From contig JAOPXC010000454.1 in NCBI GenBank assembly GCA_025965335.1, positions 1 to 41,899 on the forward strand: 41,899 bases of DNA, written 5' to 3'. The position numbers and the translations under genes are program-made. This DNA comes from Nocardioides sp. Lineage in GTDB: Bacteria; Actinomycetota; Actinomycetes; Propionibacteriales; Nocardioidaceae. Positions 17,383-24,059 of the stretch are shown in pieces; the first letter of the stretch is position 1, and every line of letters begins with the position of its first letter. The notes beneath the pieces were generated by a model, which was not told the origin of the DNA, ran no database searches, and worked only from the letters and a program-made list of their open reading frames with translations.

Positions 17383-17837
17383 CCGAGCAGCCGCGCCGGC
17401 CGGGGATGGTGATGCGCCTGCTCCGGCGGGTCGGCAAGCGCGGCGCGGCGCTGTTGTGCCTGGCCTGCATCGAACTCATCTACGGCTCCGCGCTGCTGGA
17501 CCCGCTTGCCCCGGAGGCGGCCAGCCCCGGCTATCGGTGGCTGGCGTCGGTCCTGCCGCTGCAGGTGTGGGGCGGCATCTGGCTGTTCGTCGGCGTGCTC
17601 TGCCTGATCGGCTCCGTCGTGCATGAGGACTCCGTGGCCTGGGTCGCTGCGATGAGCATCAAGGTCATGTGGGGTCTGCTGTGGCTCCTGGGCTGGTGGC
17701 TCGTCGACGTCCCGCGCGGGTGGCGATCTGCCGCCGTGTGGCTGCCGATGGCCGCCGTAGTCGCACTGCTCGCCAGCTGGGCCGAGCCTGGAAGCAGAAG
17801 GAGGCCGATGTGGACAGGTCGACCGCGGCAGCACTGA
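17379..17837 (+). CDS. Four-span membrane protein, holin candidate
   Basis: 152 residues from GTG 17379, overlapping the endolysin stop (GTGA); ATG 17406 is an alternative start. Four hydrophobic segments can be seen (AALLCLACIELIYG, VWGGIWLFVGVLCLIGSVV, VMWGLLWLLGWWLV, VWLPMAAVVALLASW) behind a basic N-terminus. Its place directly after the lysin makes it the first holin candidate. No family is recognised. Confidence 0.75.
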   Translation: MTEQPRRPGMVMRLLRRVGKRGAALLCLACIELIYGSALLDPLAPEAASPGYRWLASVLPLQVWGGIWLFVGVLCLIGSVVHEDSVAWVAAMSIKVMWGLLWLLGWWLVDVPRGWRSAAVWLPMAAVVALLASWAEPGSRRRPMWTGRPRQH

Positions 17838-18121
17838 TCAGTGGGGTGTTCGTCTTCGCGGCCGCCGTGCTGGTCTTCATCTCCTCCCGCCGCGCCAACA
17901 AGACCAGCAGCGACGCGGACATCCGCAAGTGGGCGGACTCGCTGCTGGTGACGGTGCAGCAGACGCAGCGGGAGATGGAGCAGGTCCGCAAGGAGGCGCA
18001 CGCCCTGGCCGACGAGCTGCGCGAGGTACGCCGCGAGGCGTGGCGCGAAGACTCGATGCCCCGGTTTCGGGAGTGGCTGAGCCGCCGCCCCGACCCGGAC
18101 GCGAGCCCGATGAGGGGCTAG
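17810..18121 (+). CDS. Single-span membrane protein with coiled coil, holin partner candidate
   Basis: 103 residues from GTG 17810, behind the strong site AAGGAGG. One N-terminal membrane helix (AALISGVFVFAAAVLVFISS) is followed by a long charged helix (QQTQREMEQVRKEAHALADELREVRREAWRE). This form recurs in actinophage lysis cassettes as a second membrane protein beside a holin. It overlaps the end of the upstream gene by 28 bases. Confidence 0.75.
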   Translation: MDRSTAAALISGVFVFAAAVLVFISSRRANKTSSDADIRKWADSLLVTVQQTQREMEQVRKEAHALADELREVRREAWREDSMPRFREWLSRRPDPDASPMRG

Positions 18122-18152
18122 CTGCCACCACGCAACTCACTGAGGAGAGAGC

Positions 18153-18302
18153 ATGTGCGAGGGTCCGCTGATCTGGTACGACGTCGAGGCCGGTGGCGCC
18201 GTGCTGGAATGCGCCTGCTGCGGGTACCTCATTGTGGCGGGCGGCTTCAACGACGAACGGCACTCGGAGACTCCGCTGCTGCGCGAAGGCTTGGCCGCCT
18301 GA
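18153..18302 (+). CDS. Small Cys-rich protein
   Basis: 49 residues, too short for the ORF track. ATG 18153 lies behind GAGGAGAGAGC. The sequence MCEGPLIWYDVEAG... holds CACCGYLIV, which could bind metal. Its leader shares the pattern CACG-AACTCAC-GAGGAG with two genes further on. Function unknown. Confidence 0.5.
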   Translation: MCEGPLIWYDVEAGGAVLECACCGYLIVAGGFNDERHSETPLLREGLAA

Positions 18303-18319
18303 ATACGACACCGTAGCGC

Positions 18320-18424
18320 TCAGGCGGCCTCGACCAGGTCGGCGAAGTCGACGCCCGCCTCGGCGAGCAGCCGCTGCACGCGCCATACGCCGTCGCGGGT
18401 CTGCATGACCGGGTAGTCCGCCAT
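18320..18424 (-). CDS. Tiny minus-strand ORF inside the lysis region
   Basis: 34 residues (MADYPVMQTRDGVWRVQRLLAEAGVDFADLVEAA), read against the late operon and followed by no other gene in that direction. The amphipathic second half looks protein-like. There is no clear ribosome site. It may be a real small gene inserted in the late region or chance. Confidence 0.35.
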   Translation of the reverse strand: MADYPVMQTRDGVWRVQRLLAEAGVDFADLVEAA

Positions 18425-18504
18425 CCGGCCGACGCTACCCCGGCGCATCCGCCCTGGTCAGGGGCGAGATCGAACTACAGCCACGTAACTCACGAAGGAG
18501 CACC

Positions 18505-18621
18505 GTGCCGTATCCCCTGAGCTGCTGGGCCCGCCGAAACGAGTCCGGCCCGAAGATCGGCCACCCGAAGCGCGACCGCTCGAAGGCGAAGGCTGGCCGT
18601 AAGGCTGCTCGCCGCAACTGA
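18505..18621 (+). CDS. Tiny basic protein
   Basis: 38 residues, GTG behind GAAGGAG, not in the ORF track. It is very basic (KIGHPKRDRSKAKAGRKAARRN), so it could bind nucleic acid. Its leader matches that of 18153 and 18984. Function unknown. Confidence 0.5.
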   Translation: MPYPLSCWARRNESGPKIGHPKRDRSKAKAGRKAARRN

Positions 18622-18643
18622 GGATTACGGCGTCGTAGCTGGC

Positions 18644-18949
18644 CTACAGCCTGAAGCCGCCCTCGTAGCGGTTGTCCCGCTCGAGCAGCTCGGTCAGCCT
18701 CGCGGCCGCGACATCCTCGTCGGCCCCGGCCGCGCGCAGCAGCTCGGCCGTCGCCAGGTGGTACGGATGCTCGGTCTTGACCCGGTGCAGCACGCCGCCG
18801 AGGACGTGGCCGAGCACGGCCGGGTCGGTACTGATCTCGTGCAGCTCGGCCAGCGCCTGGTCCCGGGGCGTGTCCTTGTCGCGGCCGATGCTCAGCCGCG
18901 AGGCAGACCCGCTGATCATCGCCACGGCCATCCGGTCCGGCTCGCCCAT
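18644..18949 (-). CDS. Minus-strand conserved hypothetical protein
   Basis: 101 residues from ATG (18949, minus). An all-helical protein: QALAELHEISTDPAVLGHVLGGVLHRV and AELLRAAGADEDVAAARLTELLERD. The ADPAVLGHVLG ... LLREAGADE pattern recalls small proteins met in Streptomyces genomes and prophages (from memory). It lies against the direction of the late operon between two tiny plus-strand genes, so it may be expressed in the lysogen. The longer ORF start (19129) would run into the next gene. Confidence 0.6.
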   Translation of the reverse strand: MGEPDRMAVAMISGSASRLSIGRDKDTPRDQALAELHEISTDPAVLGHVLGGVLHRVKTEHPYHLATAELLRAAGADEDVAAARLTELLERDNRYEGGFRL

Positions 18950-18983
18950 CTCGTCACCGTAACCCTCTCGAAGGAGACAGCTC

Positions 18984-19175
18984 ATGCTCGCTCGCATCCG
19001 TAAGGCACTCGTCGCCGGGTTCTGGGGCGGCGCGACAGCGGTCGGAACCACGTTCGTGTTCACCGGCGCCCCGACCAAGGACCAGGTGAGCAAGATGCTC
19101 GGCGCGTTCATCGCCGGGGCTGTGGTCACCGGCTACGCGACCTTCCAGGCGAAGAACGCTCCGGCGCTGCCGTGA
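18984..19175 (+). CDS. Small membrane protein, holin-like
   Basis: 63 residues, ATG behind GAAGGAG. Two hydrophobic stretches (LVAGFWGGATAVGTTFVF and MLGAFIAGAVVTGYATF) lie around a short loop (TGAPTKDQVSK). Small two-span proteins of this shape next to lysins are usually holin-like. The stop overlaps the next GTG. Confidence 0.68.
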   Translation: MLARIRKALVAGFWGGATAVGTTFVFTGAPTKDQVSKMLGAFIAGAVVTGYATFQAKNAPALP

Positions 19176-19417
19176 CCGTCTGGACGTGGGCGTGGATCGG
19201 CTGGGGCGTCTACTTCGCCGTGGTCGAGGGCATGGCCCTGTTCAACTCGAAGCCGGGCGACACACTCTCCGAGCACGCGTGGGCCTGGCTGGGCTACGCC
19301 GCGACCGGTCAGGGCGACCTGCGTAGCCCGTCTGGCTGGACGCGGTTGCGCCGGTTCCTGCTGCTGGCCGGGCTCGCCTGGCTCGTCGTGCACCTGCTCA
19401 CAGGCGGCGTCTTCTGA
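19172..19417 (+). CDS. Two-span membrane protein of the actinophage lysis region
   Basis: 81 residues from GTG 19172 (GTGA overlap). It opens WTWAWIGWGVYFAVVEGMALFNSKPGDTLSEHAW, a pattern seen in many actinophage membrane proteins, and ends with a second span (FLLLAGLAWLVVHLLTGG). Its role in lysis is inferred from the neighbours. Confidence 0.72.
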   Translation: MTVWTWAWIGWGVYFAVVEGMALFNSKPGDTLSEHAWAWLGYAATGQGDLRSPSGWTRLRRFLLLAGLAWLVVHLLTGGVF

Positions 19418-19533
19418 TGCAGCTCAGGATGTGCACGCTGTGCCCGTATGCACTGCGCGCGCAGCTGGTGAGGCGTAGCCGCTTCGACGTCTGGGTCATC
19501 TTCTACTGCGAGCACTGCGACCGGACACCGTAA
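19417..19533 (+). CDS. Tiny zinc-ribbon-like protein
   Basis: 38 residues, start overlapping the previous stop by one base (TGATG). The two pairs CTLC and CEHC are spaced as in a zinc ribbon. It is the last gene before the terminator. Not in the ORF track. Confidence 0.5.
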   Translation: MQLRMCTLCPYALRAQLVRRSRFDVWVIFYCEHCDRTP

Positions 19534-19553
19534 CCCGACCCTCTGACACAACC

Positions 19554-19591
19554 GCGCCGCCCGAGACCAACCGGTCTCGGGCGGCGCTTTT
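19554..19591 (+). terminator. Strong intrinsic terminator of the late operon
   Basis: A perfect 15-bp stem, GCGCCGCCCGAGACC with its complement, and a 4-base loop (AACC), followed by TTTT. It closes the plus-strand late operon before the minus-strand HTH gene. Confidence 0.92.
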
Positions 19592-19603
19592 GCATGTCCG
19601 AGG

Positions 19604-19825
19604 TCAGTCCTCGCCCTCGGGATCCTCGTCGCGCTTCGGCCGGTTCACCTTGATCCAGGCGTCGACGTCGGCGACGAGCCAGACCGAGCCCGAGTCCAGG
19701 TCGTCGAAGCTGTCCGGGAAGCCCTTGCGGTTGGCGATGACGTAGGCGCGCTGCCGGGAGACGCCGAGCAGGTCGGCGATGTCCCCGGTCGTGTACAGCT
19801 TCCCCTTCGCACCCACGTTGATCAC
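19604..19825 (-). CDS. Helix-turn-helix protein, excisionase-like
   Basis: 73 residues from GTG (19825, minus). YTTGDIADLLGVSRQRAYVIANRKGFPD is a winged helix of the MerR/AlpA/Xis type used by recombination directionality factors, followed by the usual V-x-D-x-D-A-W-I. The gene lies on the integrase strand, with a promoter-like sequence upstream. It could help integrase excise the prophage, or regulate. The longer ORF starts (20218) are not supported. Confidence 0.75.
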   Translation of the reverse strand: MINVGAKGKLYTTGDIADLLGVSRQRAYVIANRKGFPDSFDDLDSGSVWLVADVDAWIKVNRPKRDEDPEGED

Positions 19826-19853
19826 GCTAGGTACCTCGGAAGTTGACGGAGGG

Positions 19854-19882
19854 AATTTGCCCAGGCCGTTAACAGATGACAA
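19854..19882 (-). promoter_or_regulatory. Candidate promoter of the HTH/excisionase-like gene
   Basis: On the minus strand TTGTCA and CAAATT are 17 bases apart, close to the sigma-70-type consensus of actinobacteria (TTGACA, TANNNT). The -35 contains TGACAA on the plus strand, the same core as the repressor operators at 22978-23060, so the repressor may also act here. Confidence 0.45.
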
Positions 19883-19987
19883 CTCTGCGGGTAACCTCCC
19901 CATCACGGGGGGCGGCGAGCCCATTGCCATGAGGCTGGGGATCCGGCTCGTCGCCTTCCGCCCTATCGACGATGGTGGGAGACCAGC

Positions 19988-20182
19988 ATGATCCGACGAT
20001 GGATGTGGTGGCTGACGCCACCCTGGGGTGCCAAGATCCGGCGGCGGCAGATACTCGCCCAGGCCCGCGAGTGGCAGGCCGAAGAACGGCGCCGCGCCTA
20101 CAGCCAGTTCCCGGGCGTCGCGAGGATCCTCGACGACCGCACCCTGGACCGCGCCGACCGCGAACGGCGGTTGTGGCGATGA
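19988..20182 (+). CDS. Small basic hypothetical protein
   Basis: 64 residues, ATG behind GGGAG. A Trp-rich start (RRWMWWLTPPWG) is followed by a charged helix (RRRQILAQAREWQAEERRRAY). It overlaps the next gene by ATGA. It may sit on a membrane by its Trp segment. No family is recognised. Confidence 0.55.
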   Translation: MIRRWMWWLTPPWGAKIRRRQILAQAREWQAEERRRAYSQFPGVARILDDRTLDRADRERRLWR

Positions 20183-20517
20183 GCGCCCCCGACGTGGCCC
20201 CGTACTTCGACCTGCCACCTGGAAACGACCTCGCCCGGCGCAACCGGCTGCTCATCGCCGACCGCACCGGCTGGCCACCCGGCGTCGTCTCGGAGTGCGA
20301 GCGGATCGAGTACGTGTACCCCGACTGGGCGGTGAGCTGGCGCCACGAGAACACGATCAAGGGCTTCGAGCGGCCGGCCGGCTTCTACGCGGACCGCAGA
20401 ACCGGCCGGCGGCACCTCGAGCGGCCCCTCTACGGGGCGGTCGGCAAAGTGCTGGAGGCGCAGATCAAGGCCTGGCGGCCGGACCCCGATCGGTGGCCAC
20501 GGCCGCTCGACGAATGA
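20179..20517 (+). CDS. Hypothetical protein
   Basis: 112 residues from ATG 20179 (ATGA overlap), rather than the longer ORF at 19972. It has WAVSWRHENTIKGFERPAGFYADRRTGRRHLERPLYG and no clear domain. It is convergent with the minus-strand membrane-anchored gene; only three bases separate the two stops. Confidence 0.55.
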   Translation: MSAPDVAPYFDLPPGNDLARRNRLLIADRTGWPPGVVSECERIEYVYPDWAVSWRHENTIKGFERPAGFYADRRTGRRHLERPLYGAVGKVLEAQIKAWRPDPDRWPRPLDE

Positions 20518-20520
20518 CCG

Positions 20521-21078
20521 TCAGATACCGACCTTGTCCACGCCGGTCACCTTGATGCTGAGCTTCTTCTTCGAGCTGGTGGTGCTCGCGGACTCCTCGC
20601 TGCCCGTGAACGTCGTACCCGTCAGCTCCAGGGTGCCGATCAGCGGCCCGTCCTCAACGCCGGTCACCTCGTAGGTGATATCCCACGTGTCGTCGTCGGA
20701 CAGGGCCGGGCCGCTGTAGGCCATGTCCACCTTGAAGTCGATGTTGCAGCCGGCCGAGCCGAAGCAGTGCTTGCTGGTGATCTTCGCGGTGAGCTTGATG
20801 TCGGATGCCGCCGGCGTGACCGACACTGCCGGCGTTGTCGCCGTGTCCGTCTGCGGCGCGAGGTGCTCTTCGACGGGCGTCTGCACGTCGGCGGCCGCGG
20901 TGGCCGTGTGCCCGGACCGGGAGGCGACGAGGATGCCGGCGGCGACACCTCCGACGAGGAGCACGATCAGGGCGGCGGCGATGAGCCACGGCGTGCGGCT
21001 CTTGCCAGCCGGCTTCGTGGGCTGCGGCGGCCAGTACGGGTTGGGGGTCGAGGAGGTCGGCTGGTCAGGGTGGCTCAT
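20521..21078 (-). CDS. Membrane-anchored extracellular protein (lysogeny cargo candidate)
   Basis: 185 residues from ATG (21078, minus) behind GAAGGA. Residues 1-33 are a Pro/Ser/Thr-rich cytoplasmic start, residues 34-56 are one membrane helix (PWLIAAALIVLLVGGVAAGILVA), and the rest is outside. It holds a beta-rich domain with a Cys pair (KHCFGSAGCNIDFKV) likely to form a disulfide. The form resembles actinobacterial envelope proteins. Because it is read from the integrase strand, it may be made in the lysogen and change the host surface. Confidence 0.7.
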   Translation of the reverse strand: MSHPDQPTSSTPNPYWPPQPTKPAGKSRTPWLIAAALIVLLVGGVAAGILVASRSGHTATAAADVQTPVEEHLAPQTDTATTPAVSVTPAASDIKLTAKITSKHCFGSAGCNIDFKVDMAYSGPALSDDDTWDITYEVTGVEDGPLIGTLELTGTTFTGSEESASTTSSKKKLSIKVTGVDKVGI

Positions 21079-21121
21079 CGGGTGTCCTTCGGGTGTGGAG
21101 GGTGGCCGGGCTCCGTCCGGC

Positions 21122-21150
21122 AGTGTGGACGTTACGGAGCGGTATCGCAA
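21122..21150 (-). promoter_or_regulatory. Weak promoter candidate for the membrane-anchored protein
   Basis: On the minus strand TTGCGA and CACACT are 17 bases apart, followed by a leader of about 37 bases and the ribosome site of the 20521-21078 gene. The match is partial. The rest of the 218-base gap 21079-21296 shows no gene or clear repeat. Confidence 0.3.
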
Positions 21151-21296
21151 CGGTGAGTCGTTGATCTGCCTGTAAGGACCATATGGATCTGACGACCTGA
21201 CCAAAAACAGTCATGGTCAACGGTGGATGTAAGCGCTGCCAGGACGGCGTTGACTCGATGGTTCCCGGCCTCGGAACTAGCTCCAGAAGGAGATCC

Positions 21297-21659
21297 GTGC
21301 CCCCCCGCGACATCACCACCCACAACCTCGGCCGCTACCTCGGCCGTTACCGCGTCCCACGGCGTGCCGTCATCTTCATCCCGGACCACGCCGCCATCGA
21401 GGCCGGTGCGCGCTGCCACGACACCGCCGAAGCCGAAGGCCTGATAGTCCTCGGCGTCATCGTCGGCGACTGGGACGCCGTCGTCGCCATGCTCAGAGAC
21501 GGCACCGTGAGCGTCGTCGTCGCCGACAGCCGCACCGACCTGCCCCCCGACCGTGAACCCCACCTGCTGATCGTCGCCGAACAGCCGGCCCCCGGACCCG
21601 GGCCGCACCGCCGCACTGCCCGCACCACCCGCATCATCCGGCGAGGCGCGGCAACATAG
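21297..21659 (+). CDS. Hypothetical alpha/beta protein convergent with integrase
   Basis: 120 residues, GTG behind AGAAGGAG. The core is a Rossmann-like alternation (RAVIFIPDHAAIEAGARCHDTAEAEGLIVLGVIVGDWDAVVAMLRDGTVSVVVAD), a little like the start of serine recombinases, but no catalytic Ser motif is seen. It ends in a basic tail. Its last 26 bases overlap the 3' end of the integrase gene on the other strand. Confidence 0.6.
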   Translation: MPPRDITTHNLGRYLGRYRVPRRAVIFIPDHAAIEAGARCHDTAEAEGLIVLGVIVGDWDAVVAMLRDGTVSVVVADSRTDLPPDREPHLLIVAEQPAPGPGPHRRTARTTRIIRRGAAT

Positions 21660-22494
21660 CTCGCGCCTGCCGCAGCTGCTCAGCGGTTGCCCGGGTGTAG
21701 ATCTGCGTCGACGAGATGGAGGCGTGACCCAGCGCCTCCTGCGTCACTCGAATGTCCTTGTACCGCTCCTGGATGTTCACGCCCAACCAGTGACGCAACA
21801 TGTGCAGACCTACCCCGGGCAGCTTCAGCTTCCGCCGGAAGTACAGCGCCGTGTGCGCCGACACCTCGAACGCCGTCGCCCGGCGCCCGTCGACCAGGGC
21901 GACCGGCCCCCGCGGCAGGCCCTCGATCGCCGCCCACACGTACGGGTCGGTGTCGTGGACGCGGGGCCGGCCGCCCTTGCCCTTGACGACGATCAGCTGC
22001 TGCTCGGTGACGTGCTCCCGGTCGAGGCGGCTGATCTCGATGCAGCGCAGCCCGCTGTAGGCGGCGAGTTTCGCGTAGGTCAGGTAGGGCTCGGCCGACT
22101 CGGTGAGGATCCTCCGCAGCTGCTCATCGGTGACCGGCCGTGCGATGCCCTTGGGTGCGGTGACCGGCTCCAGGCCGTCGGTCGGGTCGTGGGTCAGCCA
22201 CGGGTCGCGCGGGTCGGTGGCCCAGCCGTAGAACGAGCGCAGGCACATGTAGTACGTGAACTTGGTGTTCTGCTTCAGGTCGTCGCGGTAGAGCCAGGCG
22301 GCCAGCTCCTCGTCGTCGGTCTCGCCGAGGCCGTAGGTCAGCTTCGAGTTGAGCCGGCAGAGGATCTCGCGGCGGCCGCGGAGGGTCTCGTCGGTGCGCT
22401 GGGCGCGGCGCAGATGTTCGAGGTAGGCGTCGATCATGGCTTGGTCTTCGGGTTTCATCACTGAGGTATAGGCCGCGGGGCTGCTCTTGGTCAT
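21634..22494 (-). CDS. int: Tyrosine integrase
   Basis: 286 residues. Residues 15-95 are a SAM-like core-binding domain (MIDAYLEHLRRAQRTDETLRGRREILCRL). The catalytic domain shows YSGLRCIEISRL (Arg), KGKGG, HMLRHWLG (H-x-x-R), LGHASISSTQIYTRA (His and nucleophile Tyr). It would insert the phage at a host site. At 286 residues it lacks an obvious arm-binding domain and is XerC/D-sized. The start could also be ATG at 22458. It follows the repressor gene by 6 bases, so both may be on one transcript. Confidence 0.92.
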   Translation of the reverse strand: MTKSSPAAYTSVMKPEDQAMIDAYLEHLRRAQRTDETLRGRREILCRLNSKLTYGLGETDDEELAAWLYRDDLKQNTKFTYYMCLRSFYGWATDPRDPWLTHDPTDGLEPVTAPKGIARPVTDEQLRRILTESAEPYLTYAKLAAYSGLRCIEISRLDREHVTEQQLIVVKGKGGRPRVHDTDPYVWAAIEGLPRGPVALVDGRRATAFEVSAHTALYFRRKLKLPGVGLHMLRHWLGVNIQERYKDIRVTQEALGHASISSTQIYTRATAEQLRQARAMLPRLAG

Positions 22495-22500
22495 CGCTCG

Positions 22501-22959
22501 TCAGGCCGCCTTGTCGCGTGGCAAGCGGGCTGTCCGGCGGCCCGTCGGCGGCCGGGTGCTGGAGGAAGGTCCGCCCGGCCTATTGCGGGGATGGGAGGCC
22601 GCTTTTGTAGGCCGTACGGTCAAGGCTGGGTAATCTGCCGTAGCTTGCCGCCCCGGGGTCCGGATGATGCGGCGCAGCGATCGCGGCTCGACGTCTGAGA
22701 GCGGCCCGCCGAAGAGAAGCCAGTCCCGGTCGACGCCGAGCTTGTCGGCGACGACGGCTGCGATGTCGAGGATGTCGACCGGCCGGGCGCCCTTCTCCCA
22801 GTTGGTCCACGCTCCGCGTCCCAGGTCACAGAGGTCGGCTGCCTCGCGGATGGAGATGTGTCCTGCGTGCGCCCGGGCCAGCATAAGCCGGTTCCCGAAC
22901 GAGTCCACGGGGATCGCGCGCTCCCTCGTGGCCTGCGACTGCTCAGGTTCGATGCTCAT
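22501..22959 (-). CDS. XRE-type HTH repressor (immunity repressor candidate)
   Basis: 152 residues from ATG (22959, minus), not the longer ORF from 23091. Residues about 20-80 are an XRE helix-turn-helix (NRLMLARAHAGHISIREAADLCDLGRGAWTNWEKGARP); the tail is basic and Pro-rich. It lies next to integrase and is divergent from a small HTH gene, the classic CI/Cro layout. No self-cleavage (LexA-type) domain is seen, so induction may use another signal. Confidence 0.85.
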   Translation of the reverse strand: MSIEPEQSQATRERAIPVDSFGNRLMLARAHAGHISIREAADLCDLGRGAWTNWEKGARPVDILDIAAVVADKLGVDRDWLLFGGPLSDVEPRSLRRIIRTPGRQATADYPALTVRPTKAASHPRNRPGGPSSSTRPPTGRRTARLPRDKAA

Positions 22960-22995
22960 GACTACGAGTGTTGACGATGACAAGCGGTTTGACAA
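22957..22995 (-). promoter_or_regulatory. Repressor promoter, probably leaderless
   Basis: On the minus strand TTGTCA (22990-22995) and AACACT (22967-22972) are 17 bases apart, and the -10 ends 7 bases before the ATG. That spacing gives a transcript starting at or near the start codon, common in actinobacteria. The -35 overlaps TGACAAG copy 2. Confidence 0.6.
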
Positions 22996-23067
22996 GAGGC
23001 GAGTGTGCCGGTCGCCTACACGACAACTAGCCGAACAGCTGAAGACTGGCCATTGACAAGTCGAGTG
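22965..23067 (+). promoter_or_regulatory. Operator region with three TGACAAG and three CGAGTG motifs
   Basis: TGACAAG occurs at 22978, 22990 and 23054; CGAGTG at 22965, 23000 and 23062. At two of these sites they form TTGACAAG-x(2-4)-CGAGTG. They overlap the -35 boxes of both divergent promoters, so the XRE and Cro-like proteins probably bind here. Inference from position and repetition. Confidence 0.55.
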
Positions 23068-23089
23068 ACGCACGGCCAGACTACTGGGC
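23053..23089 (+). promoter_or_regulatory. Cro-like gene promoter, probably leaderless
   Basis: TTGACA (23053-23058), an 18-base spacer, CAGACT (23077-23082), then 7 bases to the ATG at 23090. No ribosome site precedes the ATG, which fits a leaderless early transcript. The -35 box overlaps operator copy 3. Confidence 0.6.
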
Positions 23090-23317
23090 ATGAGTCAGCC
23101 CACTGCTCTATACCAACTCGTCGAGGCCCGCCTCGGCGGCTCGTTGGTCGATTACGTCGCTGCTCGACGTGCGACCACGAGCTGGCGGGCGATGGCGGCC
23201 GACCTCACTGAGACCGCCGGCGTGCAGGTCACCTACGAGACCCTGCGCAGCTGGTTCGCCGATCGCGTCCAGACCACCATCGTCATCGCCGACGCACCCA
23301 CCTCCGGTGCGGCATGA
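23090..23317 (+). CDS. Cro-like HTH protein
   Basis: 75 residues. TTSWRAMAADLTETAGVQVTYETLRSWFAD is a helix-turn-helix-like segment. It is the first gene rightward, divergent from the repressor, so it is the natural Cro analog that switches the phage to lytic growth. Its stop overlaps the next ATG (ATGA). Confidence 0.72.
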   Translation: MSQPTALYQLVEARLGGSLVDYVAARRATTSWRAMAADLTETAGVQVTYETLRSWFADRVQTTIVIADAPTSGAA

Positions 23318-23937
23318 AGACGAGCCAGTACGTCCGCCAAGAGAAGGCGATCTCGGTCGCCGACACCAGCGGCATTCGCGAGCGCTGGATGTGGGGCCTC
23401 CGCCTCCTCCGCGACACCGAGGCGATGTCGTCGCCGAAGTCGCTGCGACACGGCGTGACCGATCAGCTGATCGCCGCTGCCGTCTCCGGCGGCCTGCGCC
23501 TCTCGGCGCGTGAGATTCAGCGGCGCCTCCAGTGCGCTCGCACCTACTCGACCGAGGCTGAAATCCGCCAGGCGCTGGCGGATTTCGAGACCTGGGAGGA
23601 GCTCGCCGGGGCGAACTTTCCGGCCTACCAGGCCGACGAAGGCGCGCCGCCGGCCGACCACCGCACGGAGGCCGAGCGGAACCGCGACCTCCTTCGCGCT
23701 GCCGTGGATCTCTTCGGCGAGCAGGGGGCGCTCTTCCCGCTGTCCGACTTCGAGCCGGTGACCGCCACGCTCAAGGAGCTCCAGGCGTACGCCGACGAGA
23801 TGCGCGAGCTGACGCAGCGGTTCGTCGACCGCGACACGCGGCGGCAGGACTACCTCGACCAGCTGATCGTGGCTGCCGCCGGCGACATGTCCGTGACCTG
23901 GCAGGCCGCGAGCGACCGCATGGGCGGCACCGCGTGA
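23314..23937 (+). CDS. Early helical protein of unknown function
   Basis: 207 residues, ATGA overlap with the Cro-like gene. Mainly helical: LSAREIQRRLQCARTYSTEAEIRQALADFETWEELAGANFPAY and a C-terminal LKELQAYADEMRELTQRFVDRDTRRQDYLDQLI. Its place as the second early gene suggests a role in early regulation or takeover. No family is recognised with confidence. Confidence 0.65.
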   Translation: MKTSQYVRQEKAISVADTSGIRERWMWGLRLLRDTEAMSSPKSLRHGVTDQLIAAAVSGGLRLSAREIQRRLQCARTYSTEAEIRQALADFETWEELAGANFPAYQADEGAPPADHRTEAERNRDLLRAAVDLFGEQGALFPLSDFEPVTATLKELQAYADEMRELTQRFVDRDTRRQDYLDQLIVAAAGDMSVTWQAASDRMGGTA

Positions 23938-24059
23938 CCGCCGTCCGCCGCGCCCTGCGCGTTCTCGACCTGACCGCCCAGCTGATGCCCGGCCTGCTCG
24001 CCGTCACCTCCGGCTGCGCCCTGATCGGTTTCGCCCTGGGCGGTGCGCTGTGGCACTGA
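23934..24059 (+). CDS. Tiny membrane protein
   Basis: 41 residues from GTG 23934 (GTGA overlap). One hydrophobic span (PGLLAVTSGCALIGFALGGALW) behind a basic amphipathic start. Too short for the ORF track. Confidence 0.5.
   Translation: MTAVRRALRVLDLTAQLMPGLLAVTSGCALIGFALGGALWH

Noticed and set aside
23005-23211. ORF from GTG 23005 through the operator region
   Set aside because: It crosses both -35 boxes and the Cro-like start; no ribosome site, odd composition.
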